From Leuconostoc palmae (lineage in GTDB: Bacteria > Bacillota > Bacilli > Lactobacillales > Lactobacillaceae): 64,000 nt of DNA. Shown one piece after another: positions 55,999 through 64,000 of the stretch; positions within the stretch are counted from its first letter, which is position 1; every line of letters starts with the position of its first letter. Position numbers and translations under genes: made by a program. Under the pieces are notes generated by a model, which saw nothing but the letters and a program-made list of their open reading frames with translations, did no database searches and was not told the DNA's origin. Location of the stretch: the NCBI RefSeq assembly GCF_019656075.1, contig NZ_BPKZ01000002.1, forward strand, positions 1-64,000, in the 5' to 3' direction.

Positions 55999-56590
55999 TA
56001 GAATCGTTGTAGCATCAAATAACTCAGCTAAAACAGAAGAAATAAAAGCAGTATTTAAAGAATTTGGAGTTGATGTTATTAATTATCGCGATATTTTAAA
56101 TGAAAAACAGTTCCCAGAAGAGAGTATAAACGATCAGTTGAAAAATGCTATTCAAAAAGCAACATATATAAAAAACAGTTTAGACAATGAATATATTTTA
56201 GCGGATGATACAGGCGCCTATTTTAGTGCATTTCCAGATCGTTTTGGTCTGACTACAGCTAGAGAACTTAAAAGATTAAAATTACATTCAATAGATGAAG
56301 AAAATAACTACTTATTAAACTTATATAAACCAGGTATGGATCGCAGTGCATACTTGGAAGCATTGTTTGTACTAATCTCGCCTTCTAACAAGGTTTACGT
56401 AGCCAAAGGAAGAGGCGGTAAATTAATTACTAAAAGTCCAAGAGGCAAATATTCGGATGGATTCGATAAAATATTTGAAGCTGAAAATAAAAAAACTTTT
56501 GCCGAGATGCCTATGAATGAACGTATAATTTATTCACATCGCGGTCGAGCAGCTCAAAGTTTATTAGAACTACTCGGTTATAGGATTTAA
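55991..56590 (+). CDS. Ham1/RdgB-family non-canonical purine NTP pyrophosphatase
   Basis: 199 residues. VASNNSAKTEEI (8-19) is the NTP-binding start and LADDTG (about 69-74) the metal-binding motif. The usual GFGYDPxF loop appears as YSDGFDKIF, so the protein is diverged from classic RdgB/RdgB-XTPase. A C-terminal SHRGRAAQSL motif is present. It removes ITP/XTP from nucleotide pools. The ATG overlaps the end of the folC pseudogene and has its own AGGAG, so it survives the decay upstream. Confidence 0.85.
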   Translation: MINRIVVASNNSAKTEEIKAVFKEFGVDVINYRDILNEKQFPEESINDQLKNAIQKATYIKNSLDNEYILADDTGAYFSAFPDRFGLTTARELKRLKLHSIDEENNYLLNLYKPGMDRSAYLEALFVLISPSNKVYVAKGRGGKLITKSPRGKYSDGFDKIFEAENKKTFAEMPMNERIIYSHRGRAAQSLLELLGYRI

Positions 56591-56612
56591 AAAATTAATG
56601 CCAAACATATAT

Positions 56613-56641
56613 TTGTATAATATATAAATATATGTTATAAT
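56613..56641 (+). promoter_or_regulatory. Promoter of the short transcript before tex
   Basis: -35 TTGTAT (56613-56618), 17-bp spacer, -10 TATAAT (56636-56641). Confidence 0.7.
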
Positions 56642-56647
56642 TAAAAT

Positions 56648-56712
56648 TGACCAACTGGGTAGTATCTATCTACCTACCCGCCGCCTATTCTTTTGAATAA
56701 GCGGCGTTTTTT
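56648..56712 (+). ncRNA. Short terminated leader or small RNA upstream of tex
   Basis: Transcription from the promoter above would start near 56648. It would meet a hairpin GGGTAG/CTACCC (56657-56662 with 56674-56679) and then a strong terminator: CGCCGC/GCGGCG plus TATTC/GAATA, then six T (56679-56712). The bases CCC can join either stem. The product would be a 65-nt RNA. It is either a stand-alone small RNA or an attenuator whose read-through reaches tex at 56755. I do not recognise an RNA family. Confidence 0.5.
56679..56712 (+). terminator. Terminator before tex
   Basis: CGCCGC-C-TATTC / GAATA-A-GCGGCG with one mismatch, loop TTTT, then six T. It may end rdgB transcripts as well as the short RNA. 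Confidence 0.82.
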
Positions 56713-56754
56713 ATTGATATCATAAATAAAATTTGCTTTGGAGAATAACTAATC

Positions 56755-58950
56755 ATGGAAAAACACAGCACAAATAGCTTACTGTCAGAAAAGAATGTTG
56801 CTGTACAAGTATCAAAAACTTTAGAGTTGAATTTAAATAGTGTAAAAGCAACTTTGAAATTACTTTCAGAAGGTGGAACCATTCCATTCATTGCTCGGTA
56901 TAGGAAGGAAGCTACTGGAAATTTAGATGAGGTTATCATTCATAACATTGAAATCGAATCCAAGAAAGTGGTTGAACTGCTGGAACGAAAGAAATATGTT
57001 TTAACAACTATTCAAAATCAGTTAAAGTTAACCCCAGACCTTAGTTATGCGATTGAAAAAGCGTCTAATTTACAAGATGTTGAAGACTTATACCTACCTT
57101 TTAAGAAGAAAAGGCAAACTAAAGCGACAATTGCTAGAGAAAATGGGTTGCAACCACTAGCGGACTATATTTTAAAACATATGAATAATGATATATCCGT
57201 TCAACAATATATATCAAAAAATTTAACAACACGCGAAGATGTAATTAAAGGCGTAATAGAAATTTTAGCTGAGTTCATAGGCGAAAAGGCAATTTATCGG
57301 CAATGGTTAAGAACTAGAATGCTTAAAGATGGTATTTTAGTTTCATCAATTAAGAAGAATGGTCAAGAAAAAGACACGAATGGCGTTTACGCCCAATATT
57401 ATGGGTACCAAGAGACAATTAAAAGCTTACAGAATAATAAACATAGAATTTTAGCGCTTAATCGTGGTGAAAAAGATGATATCTTATCTATCAAAATAGA
57501 GTTTCCAGAGTCACGAATTTATCATTTTATACAATCGCAGGAACTAGCTGGTAGAGAAGCATATGGTGAAGGGTTTGACCTATTGAAGTTAGCAATCAAA
57601 GAATCATATAAGAGGTTCATAAGACCCGCTATTGAGAGAGAAATTAGACAACGTTTAACGGAATCTGCTCAGCAACAAGCAATCAAGGTATTTGGTGAAA
57701 ATTTGTATCATTTATTGATGCAATCGCCGGTCGAAAATTCTGTTGTTATGGGATTTGATCCAGGCTACAGAACAGGGTCAAAGTTAGCTGTTGTTGATTC
57801 AAACGGTAAATTTTTGGAAAAAATGGTGATTTACCCACATAAACCTGCCAGTGATAAAATGAGACTGGAAGCATCAATCTTGTTTCAGGAACTTATAAAA
57901 AAATATAATGTAGACTTAATCGCGATTGGCAATGGTACTGCTTCAAGAGAATCAGAAGAATTTGTTGCCAAATATATGCCAAATAACGTTAAATATGTGA
58001 TTGTAAGTGAGGCTGGTGCTTCAGTATATTCAGCTTCTGATGCTGCACGAAAAGAATTTCCCAAACTACATGTTGAAGAACGTTCTGCCATTTCAATTGC
58101 CAGAAGAGTTCAAGACCCTTTGGCTGAATTGATAAAAATTAACCCAAAAGCAATTGGTGTTGGTCAATATCAACATGATTTAAATAGCAAAGACTTAGAT
58201 AAACAAGTTGATCAAGTTATTGAACGTGCGGTGAATAAAGCTGGAATTAATTTAAATACTGCTAGTGTTGATCTGTTAGAAAATATTGCAGGTCTTACTA
58301 GTACACTAGCACAAAATATTATAGAGTATAGAAATAAGTTAGGAGCGTTTAAATCACGTGAGCAACTTAAAAAAGTACCACGTCTGGGGCCAAAAGCATT
58401 TGAACAATCAGTCGGATTTTTACGTGTTGTTGACGGTGAAAATATATTTGATAATACGGATATACATCCAGAAAGTTATGATATTGCCCATAAACTTTTA
58501 ACAATTGGAAATGTTGATATGATTCAAGTAAAACAGAATCCAAGTAGAATCGATTTAAGCAAATTGAATAACGAATTAGTTGCTAAAAAACTAAATATTG
58601 GCACACAGACGTTACATGATATTGTTAGTAGTTTACAAAAATATGGTCGTACTGGGCGATCTAATATGTCAGGAGCTTTATTAAAATCGGAAATAGTTAA
58701 ACTTGAAGATTTACGCCAAGGTATGCAACTAGAGGGAACAGTACGTAACGTAGTGGATTTCGGTGCGTTTGTTGATATCGGTGTTAAACAAGATGGTTTA
58801 GTCCATATATCTCGTTTATCAAAGAAAAGAGTAGCTAATCCATTAGATGTTGTAGCTGTTGGTGATATCGTTAATGTGTGGGTTATAGAAATAGATAATA
58901 AAAGAAAACGTATTGCCTTAACAATGGTGCCATTAGAGGAAAAAATATGA
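56755..58950 (+). CDS. tex: Tex transcription accessory protein
   Basis: 731 residues. N-terminal helical region with GGTIPFIARYRKEATGNLDE (about 40-60), YqgF-like RNase-H domain starting at MGFDPGYRTGSKLAVVD (about 328), helix-hairpin-helix repeats (about 500-560), and C-terminal S1 RNA-binding domain (about 648-718, GMQLEGTVRNVVDFGAFVDIG). It binds nucleic acid and affects transcription and ribosome function. GGAG ribosome binding site. The next gene overlaps its stop by four bases. Confidence 0.96.
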   Translation: MEKHSTNSLLSEKNVAVQVSKTLELNLNSVKATLKLLSEGGTIPFIARYRKEATGNLDEVIIHNIEIESKKVVELLERKKYVLTTIQNQLKLTPDLSYAIEKASNLQDVEDLYLPFKKKRQTKATIARENGLQPLADYILKHMNNDISVQQYISKNLTTREDVIKGVIEILAEFIGEKAIYRQWLRTRMLKDGILVSSIKKNGQEKDTNGVYAQYYGYQETIKSLQNNKHRILALNRGEKDDILSIKIEFPESRIYHFIQSQELAGREAYGEGFDLLKLAIKESYKRFIRPAIEREIRQRLTESAQQQAIKVFGENLYHLLMQSPVENSVVMGFDPGYRTGSKLAVVDSNGKFLEKMVIYPHKPASDKMRLEASILFQELIKKYNVDLIAIGNGTASRESEEFVAKYMPNNVKYVIVSEAGASVYSASDAARKEFPKLHVEERSAISIARRVQDPLAELIKINPKAIGVGQYQHDLNSKDLDKQVDQVIERAVNKAGINLNTASVDLLENIAGLTSTLAQNIIEYRNKLGAFKSREQLKKVPRLGPKAFEQSVGFLRVVDGENIFDNTDIHPESYDIAHKLLTIGNVDMIQVKQNPSRIDLSKLNNELVAKKLNIGTQTLHDIVSSLQKYGRTGRSNMSGALLKSEIVKLEDLRQGMQLEGTVRNVVDFGAFVDIGVKQDGLVHISRLSKKRVANPLDVVAVGDIVNVWVIEIDNKRKRIALTMVPLEEKI

Positions 58951-59516
58951 AAATTGAACGAGCAACGTTAGATGATCAAATTGAAATTTTAGCATTAGAG
59001 CAAACCATATTTAATGATATGGATCTTGATGTGTACGATGTTTTATCTCAAGGGGATGTGCAGAAAGCTTGGCAAAAAGCTGTCGCACAATCTGCCAAAA
59101 GTCGTTATCATTATAGTCGAGCATTGGTCGCAAAAGACGATAATAGCCAAATTATGGGTGTTGCTTTTGGATATCCTGACAATGAAGAATTGGACTTAGA
59201 TAATGCAATACAAGCTGTTCTTGCTGATGAATATAGCTATCATCGTTGGTTATTTGAAGATTCAGAAGTATTTGATAATGAGTGGTATTTAGACTCAATT
59301 GTGGTTTCTGAGAATGCAAGAGGAAAAGGTATTGGTAAGCAGCTCTTACTGGCATCCGAAAAAAGAGCCTTGAACGAGAATAAGAAAACTATTGGGTTGA
59401 ATGTTGATGATCACAATCCAAAAGCTAAAAAATTATATGAATTAATGGGATATCAAGCTGTTGGTCGCATTCAAATTGGTAAACACAACTATACACATAT
59501 GCAAAAAAGCATTTAA
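58947..59516 (+). CDS. GNAT-family N-acetyltransferase
   Basis: 189 residues. The GNAT acetyl-CoA loop is VVSENARGKGIGKQLL (about 117-132), with the RGKGIG motif. A C-terminal AKKLYELMGYQAVG strand-helix is standard. The substrate is unknown. The start overlaps the tex stop (ATGA), so translation is coupled. Confidence 0.9.
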   Translation: MKIERATLDDQIEILALEQTIFNDMDLDVYDVLSQGDVQKAWQKAVAQSAKSRYHYSRALVAKDDNSQIMGVAFGYPDNEELDLDNAIQAVLADEYSYHRWLFEDSEVFDNEWYLDSIVVSENARGKGIGKQLLLASEKRALNENKKTIGLNVDDHNPKAKKLYELMGYQAVGRIQIGKHNYTHMQKSI

Positions 59517-59545
59517 AAAGGTATGCCTAAACGGCATACCTTTTT
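59515..59545. terminator. Bidirectional terminator after the GNAT gene
   Basis: 13-bp stem AAAAAGGTATGCC/GGCATACCTTTTT, five-base loop. It also ends the convergent YitT gene. Confidence 0.92.
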
Positions 59546-60428
59546 AAAATAACAAAAATTTCCTTTTCCGACGCATATAAGAAAATCCTTCTCCCAATTG
59601 CTCTTGAGCCGTAAATATAGACACAAATGCTTTAGGATCAATTTTTTCGATAATATGTTGCACAACATTGACTTCACTAGGATCTACTACAGCATATACA
59701 ACTCGTTGCTGACGGTGCGAATAACCACCTTCTGATTTCAATAAACTCGTTCCACGTTCCAACTCAGACATTATTGCGTGAGAGATTTCTTCCGGATAGT
59801 CTGTAAAAATCATAAATGACCGTGCTGTATAGGCACCTTGTTGAGTTAACCCGACAACTTGTGCAAAAACAAATGAGGCAATTAAGGTATACATCATATG
59901 TACAATGTCTACATAGATTAACGACATGAGCAGCACAATAGCGTCTAAAATAAACATTGTGCGACCAATTTGAATACCAAGTTTTTGTTCCATAATTCGT
60001 GCGACAACATCTGTTCCACCAGAAGTCCCACCAAATCTAAAAACAATACCAAGTCCAAAACCGGCTATAATTCCGGCTAGTAGACCAGCAATTAACATAT
60101 CTTGATGCAACTTTGGTGGCATCGGTATGATTTGCCAAATATATAACCAAATAGACAATGTTAAAATCCCCCAAATTGTATATATTAGTGATCGTCTGCC
60201 TAAAATGCGATAACCAATAATCAATAATGGAATATTTAATATCAAATTGGTATAGGCAGGATTCCATTCAAACAAAGCACGCAATATCAGAGTGATGCCA
60301 GATACGCCACCTTCAGCTAAATGATTGGGGATATTGATGTTAATCAGAGCCCAGCCATAGCATCCTGTACCCAAGGCTATCATTATAATATCTTTGGCAG
60401 CAATGGCTGACAGATTAATATTTTTCAT
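59544..60428 (-). CDS. YitT-family membrane protein (DUF161 + DUF2179)
   Basis: 294 residues. Five to six membrane segments in the first 180 residues, with a conserved FRFGGTSGGTDVVARI motif (about 131-146). A cytoplasmic DUF2179 domain (about 210-285) follows. Widespread in Firmicutes with no proven function. AGGAG 11 bases before the ATG. Confidence 0.9.
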   Translation of the reverse strand: MKNINLSAIAAKDIIMIALGTGCYGWALININIPNHLAEGGVSGITLILRALFEWNPAYTNLILNIPLLIIGYRILGRRSLIYTIWGILTLSIWLYIWQIIPMPPKLHQDMLIAGLLAGIIAGFGLGIVFRFGGTSGGTDVVARIMEQKLGIQIGRTMFILDAIVLLMSLIYVDIVHMMYTLIASFVFAQVVGLTQQGAYTARSFMIFTDYPEEISHAIMSELERGTSLLKSEGGYSHRQQRVVYAVVDPSEVNVVQHIIEKIDPKAFVSIFTAQEQLGEGFSYMRRKRKFLLF

Positions 60429-60528
60429 ACATGAAATTTCTCCTAATTAATAATTCAATCTTATCATAAAAAGCATTAGCAGAAGCTATTAGATATTTGT
60501 TATAATAATAGGACTGAAAGGTAATTTT

Positions 60529-61002
60529 ATGACAGATAAAAACTATCAACGACCAAAATTTCAGCCAAAACATCATTTTTTTCGTAATTTACTGGTTATT
60601 TTTGCTATGGTAATTATTATTACTCTGAGTATTTTTATTTTTGTGGGTTACAATTCTTCACAAAAGACCAGCACACCAATTGTTCAAAAAGCATCGCACA
60701 GTCAAACAATAAATGAAACAGTAGATTCTAATACTCGTCAAGATGAACAGAGTGTTGATGGCAAAAAACAGTCATCTAGTTCAAATCAGAGTAATAGTTC
60801 ATCACGAAAAGAGAAGACAGGTGATACTCGTACAGACGCCAACCAGTTGAAAAATAAATCTCTATCAGAGGCTATAAATTGGGCTAAGGCGCATGGACGG
60901 TATTATTCTTGGTCAATAACTTCCGGCACGGAAAAAGATGCAATAGTGATTAATGTACAAGATGATGGACAAAATATACATTTTGATGCATCATCAAAAT
61001 AA
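60529..61002 (+). CDS. Single-pass membrane protein with Ser-rich linker and small C-terminal domain
   Basis: 157 residues. Short cytoplasmic N-terminus, one membrane segment (about 21-43), a Ser/Gln/Asn-rich linker (about 45-105), then a folded C-terminal piece (about 108-155). The C-terminal piece, LKNKSLSEAINWAKAHGRYYSW, resembles the start of a PASTA-like repeat. PASTA domains bind peptidoglycan, but similarity by eye is weak. GAAAGG ribosome binding region. It precedes thiD by 20 bases and may share its transcript. Confidence 0.7.
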   Translation: MTDKNYQRPKFQPKHHFFRNLLVIFAMVIIITLSIFIFVGYNSSQKTSTPIVQKASHSQTINETVDSNTRQDEQSVDGKKQSSSSNQSNSSSRKEKTGDTRTDANQLKNKSLSEAINWAKAHGRYYSWSITSGTEKDAIVINVQDDGQNIHFDASSK

Positions 61003-61022
61003 AAAAGGAATAAGAGTGTGAT

Positions 61023-61838
61023 ATGCCACATAAAATATTGACGATAGGTGGTTCTGATAGTCTGAGTGGTGGTGGTATACAGGCTGATTTATCAACTTTT
61101 TCAGAGTATGGTTTTTTTGGATTAAGTGTGATTACTTCTCTCGTTACGGTTACGCCAACAGAATTTAACATTTTTCCAGTTGATGAACATATTTTAATTA
61201 CGCAACTAGATTCTATTGCAACAGTTGATGATCTTGTTGCAATTAAAATAGGATTATTACCTAATGTATCTACTGTTAAGTTAGTAGCTAACTTTATTAG
61301 GTTATATCCTAATATTCCGATCATTGTAGACCCAGTAATGGTTTTTAAAGAAAATAATGCAGTAAATACTAAACATATGGTTGAAGCAATTTGTGAATAT
61401 TTACTACCACTTGCAACAATTGTTACACCAAATATTGCTGAGACTGAAGTTATTGTTGGAAAAACAATCAACACACGAGAGAATATGATTGATGCTGCGA
61501 AAAAAATATATCAATACGGAGCCAAAAATATAATTATTAAAGGTGGTAAACGATTACCTGGTAAAAAAGCAGTGGATATTTTGTTCAACGGTAAAACGGT
61601 TACAGTCTTTAAAGAAGATAAAATATTAACAAGCATCCCTTTAAATAACGGTGCAGGGTGTACATTTTCTGCTAGTTTAGCAACTTGTTACATAAAAAGT
61701 TCTGGGAAAATTGTTGAATCTACTAAACAAGCTAAAAAATTTGTTTGGCAAGGTATTAAGCATGGTGTTACTATTGGAAAAGGATATAATGTTGGAAATG
61801 TTTGGCAAGGTTCATCTAGGAGAATAGATTGTGAATAA
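61023..61838 (+). CDS. thiD: Phosphomethylpyrimidine/pyridoxal kinase (ThiD family)
   Basis: 271 residues, ribokinase fold. TIGGSDSLSGGGIQADLSTF (about 5-24) and the anion-hole region NNGAGCTFSASLA (about 208-220), whose GAGC resembles the GTGC of ThiD. It phosphorylates hydroxymethylpyrimidine or pyridoxal/pyridoxine. The following ECF S component, overlapping by 8 bases, is probably the importer of the same vitamin. No other thiamine or B6 gene is nearby to decide between them. Confidence 0.87.
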   Translation: MPHKILTIGGSDSLSGGGIQADLSTFSEYGFFGLSVITSLVTVTPTEFNIFPVDEHILITQLDSIATVDDLVAIKIGLLPNVSTVKLVANFIRLYPNIPIIVDPVMVFKENNAVNTKHMVEAICEYLLPLATIVTPNIAETEVIVGKTINTRENMIDAAKKIYQYGAKNIIIKGGKRLPGKKAVDILFNGKTVTVFKEDKILTSIPLNNGAGCTFSASLATCYIKSSGKIVESTKQAKKFVWQGIKHGVTIGKGYNVGNVWQGSSRRIDCE

Positions 61839-62328
61839 ACATACTAAACAATTAACGGTTTTGTCTTTAATCATTGCTTTTAATGTTACATTATCATATG
61901 TTGTTAAAATCCCAGTTCCTGCAACGAACGGTTTTGTCAATTTAGTAGAAGCGGGTATATTTATTGCTGCTATATTAGGTGGCGCTAAGAACGGTATGAT
62001 TGTAGGTGGATTAAGTGGTTTGTTATTAGATTTGTTTGCAGGATATCCACAATGGATGTTTTTTTCTCTTGTTATCCATGGATTTGAAGGCTGGGTAGTT
62101 GGTTATTTTGCCTATCAGAAAAAAAATATCAGTGTTGTTATTGGCTTGATTTTAGGCTCAATAATCATGATTATAGGTTATTTTTTTGCAGGAGTCATAC
62201 TATATAACTGGGCTGCTGGTTGGGCTTCCATCTTAGGCAATATAGCACAATCTATTATGGGTTTGATTCTTGCTTTAGTAATGGTGCCTGTTATTAACAA
62301 AATACCACAGATTAATTTTAAAAATTAA
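61831..62328 (+). CDS. ECF transporter S component (HMP or pyridoxine type)
   Basis: 165 residues from a GTG seven bases after AGGAGA. Six hydrophobic segments, with the family block VKIPVPATNGFVNLVEAGIF (25-44) and GGLSGLLLDLFAGYPQWMFF (about 69-88). This matches the COG4720-like S components. It binds the vitamin and relies on a shared EcfA-EcfT energising module encoded elsewhere. Coupling with thiD supports hydroxymethylpyrimidine or a B6 vitamer as substrate. Confidence 0.85.
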   Translation: MNKHTKQLTVLSLIIAFNVTLSYVVKIPVPATNGFVNLVEAGIFIAAILGGAKNGMIVGGLSGLLLDLFAGYPQWMFFSLVIHGFEGWVVGYFAYQKKNISVVIGLILGSIIMIIGYFFAGVILYNWAAGWASILGNIAQSIMGLILALVMVPVINKIPQINFKN

Positions 62329-62356
62329 AAAGTGATGGGTTATCCTATCACTTTTT
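62327..62356 (+). terminator. Terminator of thiD-ECF
   Basis: AAAAAGTGAT/ATCACTTTTT with a 10-base loop. It overlaps the ECF stop codon. Confidence 0.82.
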
Positions 62357-62372
62357 AATATGTGAGGAAAAA

Positions 62373-63569
62373 ATGAAGTACACTTTTTCTCGTGAATTAC
62401 GAGACAACGATCAACAAAAACTACTTTTAGCACTGGATCATTATAACTCTAGTGCGATGTTTCAAGCACCTAATTCAGACAGCATAAAATTTGGGTTTGG
62501 TGCAAAAAAAGTAGCGAATAAGGCAAGTTTAATTAATGACACAATTGTTTTTGGGGGTAGACCATTTGATGATCAATTTTTTGAACAATCAGATATTATG
62601 AATGGCTATTGGTTTTCTCCTGAGATATTTGTCGAAATTAAAAATCATATGATATATGTTTTTTCAGGAATAGATTTTGATTTTGATGAATGGCTTAATC
62701 GATTTAAACAAACTACTAGAAAATCGTTAGTCATTAACAAGATAGATAAAGATTCAGATTGGGTACATCGCGTTCAGCAATTGATAAAGATATTGAATGC
62801 TGATGATAATTTTAAAAAAGTAGTTTTTGGGCGACAGAAAACCATCGAATTTAATGAAAAGGTGCAAATTTATCGTTTGATGGAAGTTTTAAAAAATCAA
62901 CATAATAGCTATCGTGTTGTCTTAAAAAAAGGAGACGAGATATTTTTTTCTGCTACACCTGAACGCCTAGTTAAACTTTCTAAGTTTAATCAAGTTGAAA
63001 CGGCTGCAATTGCTGGTACAATTACTCGCGGAAAAACTAGTTTTGAAGATTTATTGCTGGAAGAAAAGTTGCTATCAAGTCGTAAAAACCTACGTGAGCA
63101 TCAATATGTGGTAAGCCAATTGTCTAAACAACTCAAAAAGATAGCTACAACACTTACAGTACCTAGTAAACCAGTTATTCTGAAAAATCAGCAAGTTCAA
63201 CATTTATATACACCGATCAAAGCACAATTAAACTCAATTAGTCATGTGGTGGACCTTGTCAATTTATTACATCCCACACCAGCCTTAGGCGGACTACCTA
63301 AAATATTAGCATTGGATTATATTAAAAAAAATGAGCAGTATCCGCGTGGATTATTTGCCTCACCTGTGGGTTACAGTATAGAAAAAGAATCAGGAGAATT
63401 CGTAGTAGGTATTCGATCCATGCTCATTAACCAAAAAAGGCATATTGCGACCGTTTTTGCAGGAGCAGGTATTGTGAAAGACTCAATAGCTTTAGAGGAG
63501 TACAATGAGACTGAACTAAAGTTTAAAGCAATGATTCAAGCATTGGAAGATTATAATTATGACAATTGA
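62373..63569 (+). CDS. menF: Isochorismate synthase
   Basis: 398 residues, chorismate-binding fold. ATPERLVKL, AIAGTITRG, EHQYVV, HPTPALGGLPK, and GLFASPVGY form the active site and match isochorismate rather than anthranilate synthases. It starts menaquinone synthesis from chorismate. GAGG ribosome binding site. It overlaps menD by 11 bases. Confidence 0.93.
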   Translation: MKYTFSRELRDNDQQKLLLALDHYNSSAMFQAPNSDSIKFGFGAKKVANKASLINDTIVFGGRPFDDQFFEQSDIMNGYWFSPEIFVEIKNHMIYVFSGIDFDFDEWLNRFKQTTRKSLVINKIDKDSDWVHRVQQLIKILNADDNFKKVVFGRQKTIEFNEKVQIYRLMEVLKNQHNSYRVVLKKGDEIFFSATPERLVKLSKFNQVETAAIAGTITRGKTSFEDLLLEEKLLSSRKNLREHQYVVSQLSKQLKKIATTLTVPSKPVILKNQQVQHLYTPIKAQLNSISHVVDLVNLLHPTPALGGLPKILALDYIKKNEQYPRGLFASPVGYSIEKESGEFVVGIRSMLINQKRHIATVFAGAGIVKDSIALEEYNETELKFKAMIQALEDYNYDN

Positions 63570-64000
63570 TACTTTAACATTCAATACAAAGCATTTACTC
63601 CATGCATTGTTTCAAAGCGGTGTACATTACTTTGTTATTTCACCAGGTTCTCGTACAACACCCATTGCATTATTATTAGCAGAGTATGAAGCACAAAATC
63701 AAGAAATACATGTTTATATTGATGTTGATGAACGATCAGCTAGTTTTTTTGCTCTTGGAATAGCAAAAACATTACAACAACCGGTTGTGTTGATTGGGAC
63801 TTCTGGGACTGCAATTACGGAATACTTTTCTGCTGTTACTGAAGCTAAAATTTCACATGTTCCTTTGATTGTATTGTCAACAGATCGACCTATTGAATTA
63901 CAAGACAATGGCGCGCCACAGACTATACCGCAACATAATATCTACGGCAAGCTAATAAAAAAAGCGATAACTTTTACCCTTCAAGATTCAAATCCTGATA
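63559..64000 (+). CDS. menD: MenD, SEPHCHC synthase (cut by window end)
   Basis: 147 residues visible from the ATG at 63559; the frame is open to the window edge. The N-terminal TPP-enzyme domain shows VISPGSRTTPIAL, VDVDERSASFFALG (catalytic Glu for TPP) and LIGTSGTAITEYFSAVTEA. A DRPIELQDNGAPQTI segment corresponds to the usual DRPxELR-GAxQTI. It joins isochorismate with 2-oxoglutarate in the second menaquinone step. The adjacency supports a working men pathway, consistent with heme-dependent respiration seen in Leuconostoc. Confidence 0.93.
   Translation, partial: MTIDTLTFNTKHLLHALFQSGVHYFVISPGSRTTPIALLLAEYEAQNQEIHVYIDVDERSASFFALGIAKTLQQPVVLIGTSGTAITEYFSAVTEAKISHVPLIVLSTDRPIELQDNGAPQTIPQHNIYGKLIKKAITFTLQDSNPD

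Noticed and set aside
1-64000. CRISPR array, prophage or rRNA operon
   Set aside because: No regularly spaced repeats, phage structural genes or rRNA sequence were seen anywhere in the window.

Overview
The window looks like a chromosomal segment of a low-GC Gram-positive lactic acid bacterium. Leuconostoc or a close relative in the Leuconostocaceae is the best fit. This rests on T-box leaders, a PyrR-type pyr leader, a Lys-type MurE, mevalonate-pathway HMG-CoA synthase, an ECF-transporter S component, menF-menD, and a pyr operon with class 1B-like pyrD but no pyrK. The genus is an inference from gene content and protein style, not from a search.

Layout. 1-531: end of an IS3-family element, a short non-coding stretch with a tandem 7-mer, and tRNA-Arg(TCT) with its terminator. 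532-6722: membrane-anchored protein, TetR regulator, rplU-rpmA with an L21-type leader, an M24 aminopeptidase P, a metallophosphoesterase broken by an amber codon, YunD and YutD. 6729-9280 (minus): ilvE and a PTS_EIIC_2/PfoR-type membrane protein behind a strong promoter, an Ile/Val-rich leader peptide, competing hairpins and an intrinsic terminator. 9370-17471: 2-hydroxyacid dehydrogenase, folC, dus, murE, a ribbon-helix-helix regulator with a perfect 20-bp palindrome plus an SPFH protein, coaBC, and a DUF2187 protein. 17475-23057: T-box-argS, argR, class A PBP, YlbF-like protein, lepB. 23060-32085: pyrBC-carAB-pyrDFE under a PyrR attenuator. 32084-38175: lexA with a LexA box, yneF, plsC, an N6-methyltransferase, a GIY-YIG protein, rpsB-tsf, pyrH-frr. 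38270-41577: T-box-glyQS. 41627-53907: lepA, MDR oxidoreductase, prmA-rsmE, ABC-F ATPase, mvaS, ACT protein, UPF0210 protein, xerC, mutarotase. 54075-64000: pnuC, a second folC ruined by several frameshifts, a Ham1-family NTPase, tex, GNAT, a YitT protein, thiD with an ECF S component, menF, and menD cut by the window end.

Most of the window is housekeeping, in short operons separated by good intrinsic terminators. Regulation by RNA is unusually dense: one PyrR leader, two T-boxes, an L21 leader, a leader-peptide attenuator, and a short terminated transcript before tex.

The most interesting material is: (a) the leader-peptide-controlled membrane protein + ilvE unit, which suggests a branched-chain amino/keto acid transport role for a family usually annotated as 'PTS IIC' or 'PfoR regulator'; (b) the RHH + SPFH pair with a palindrome on its own promoter; (c) apparent leaderless promoters for murE and xerC; (d) cleavable L27 without the protease gene prp at its usual place; (e) fresh pseudogenes.
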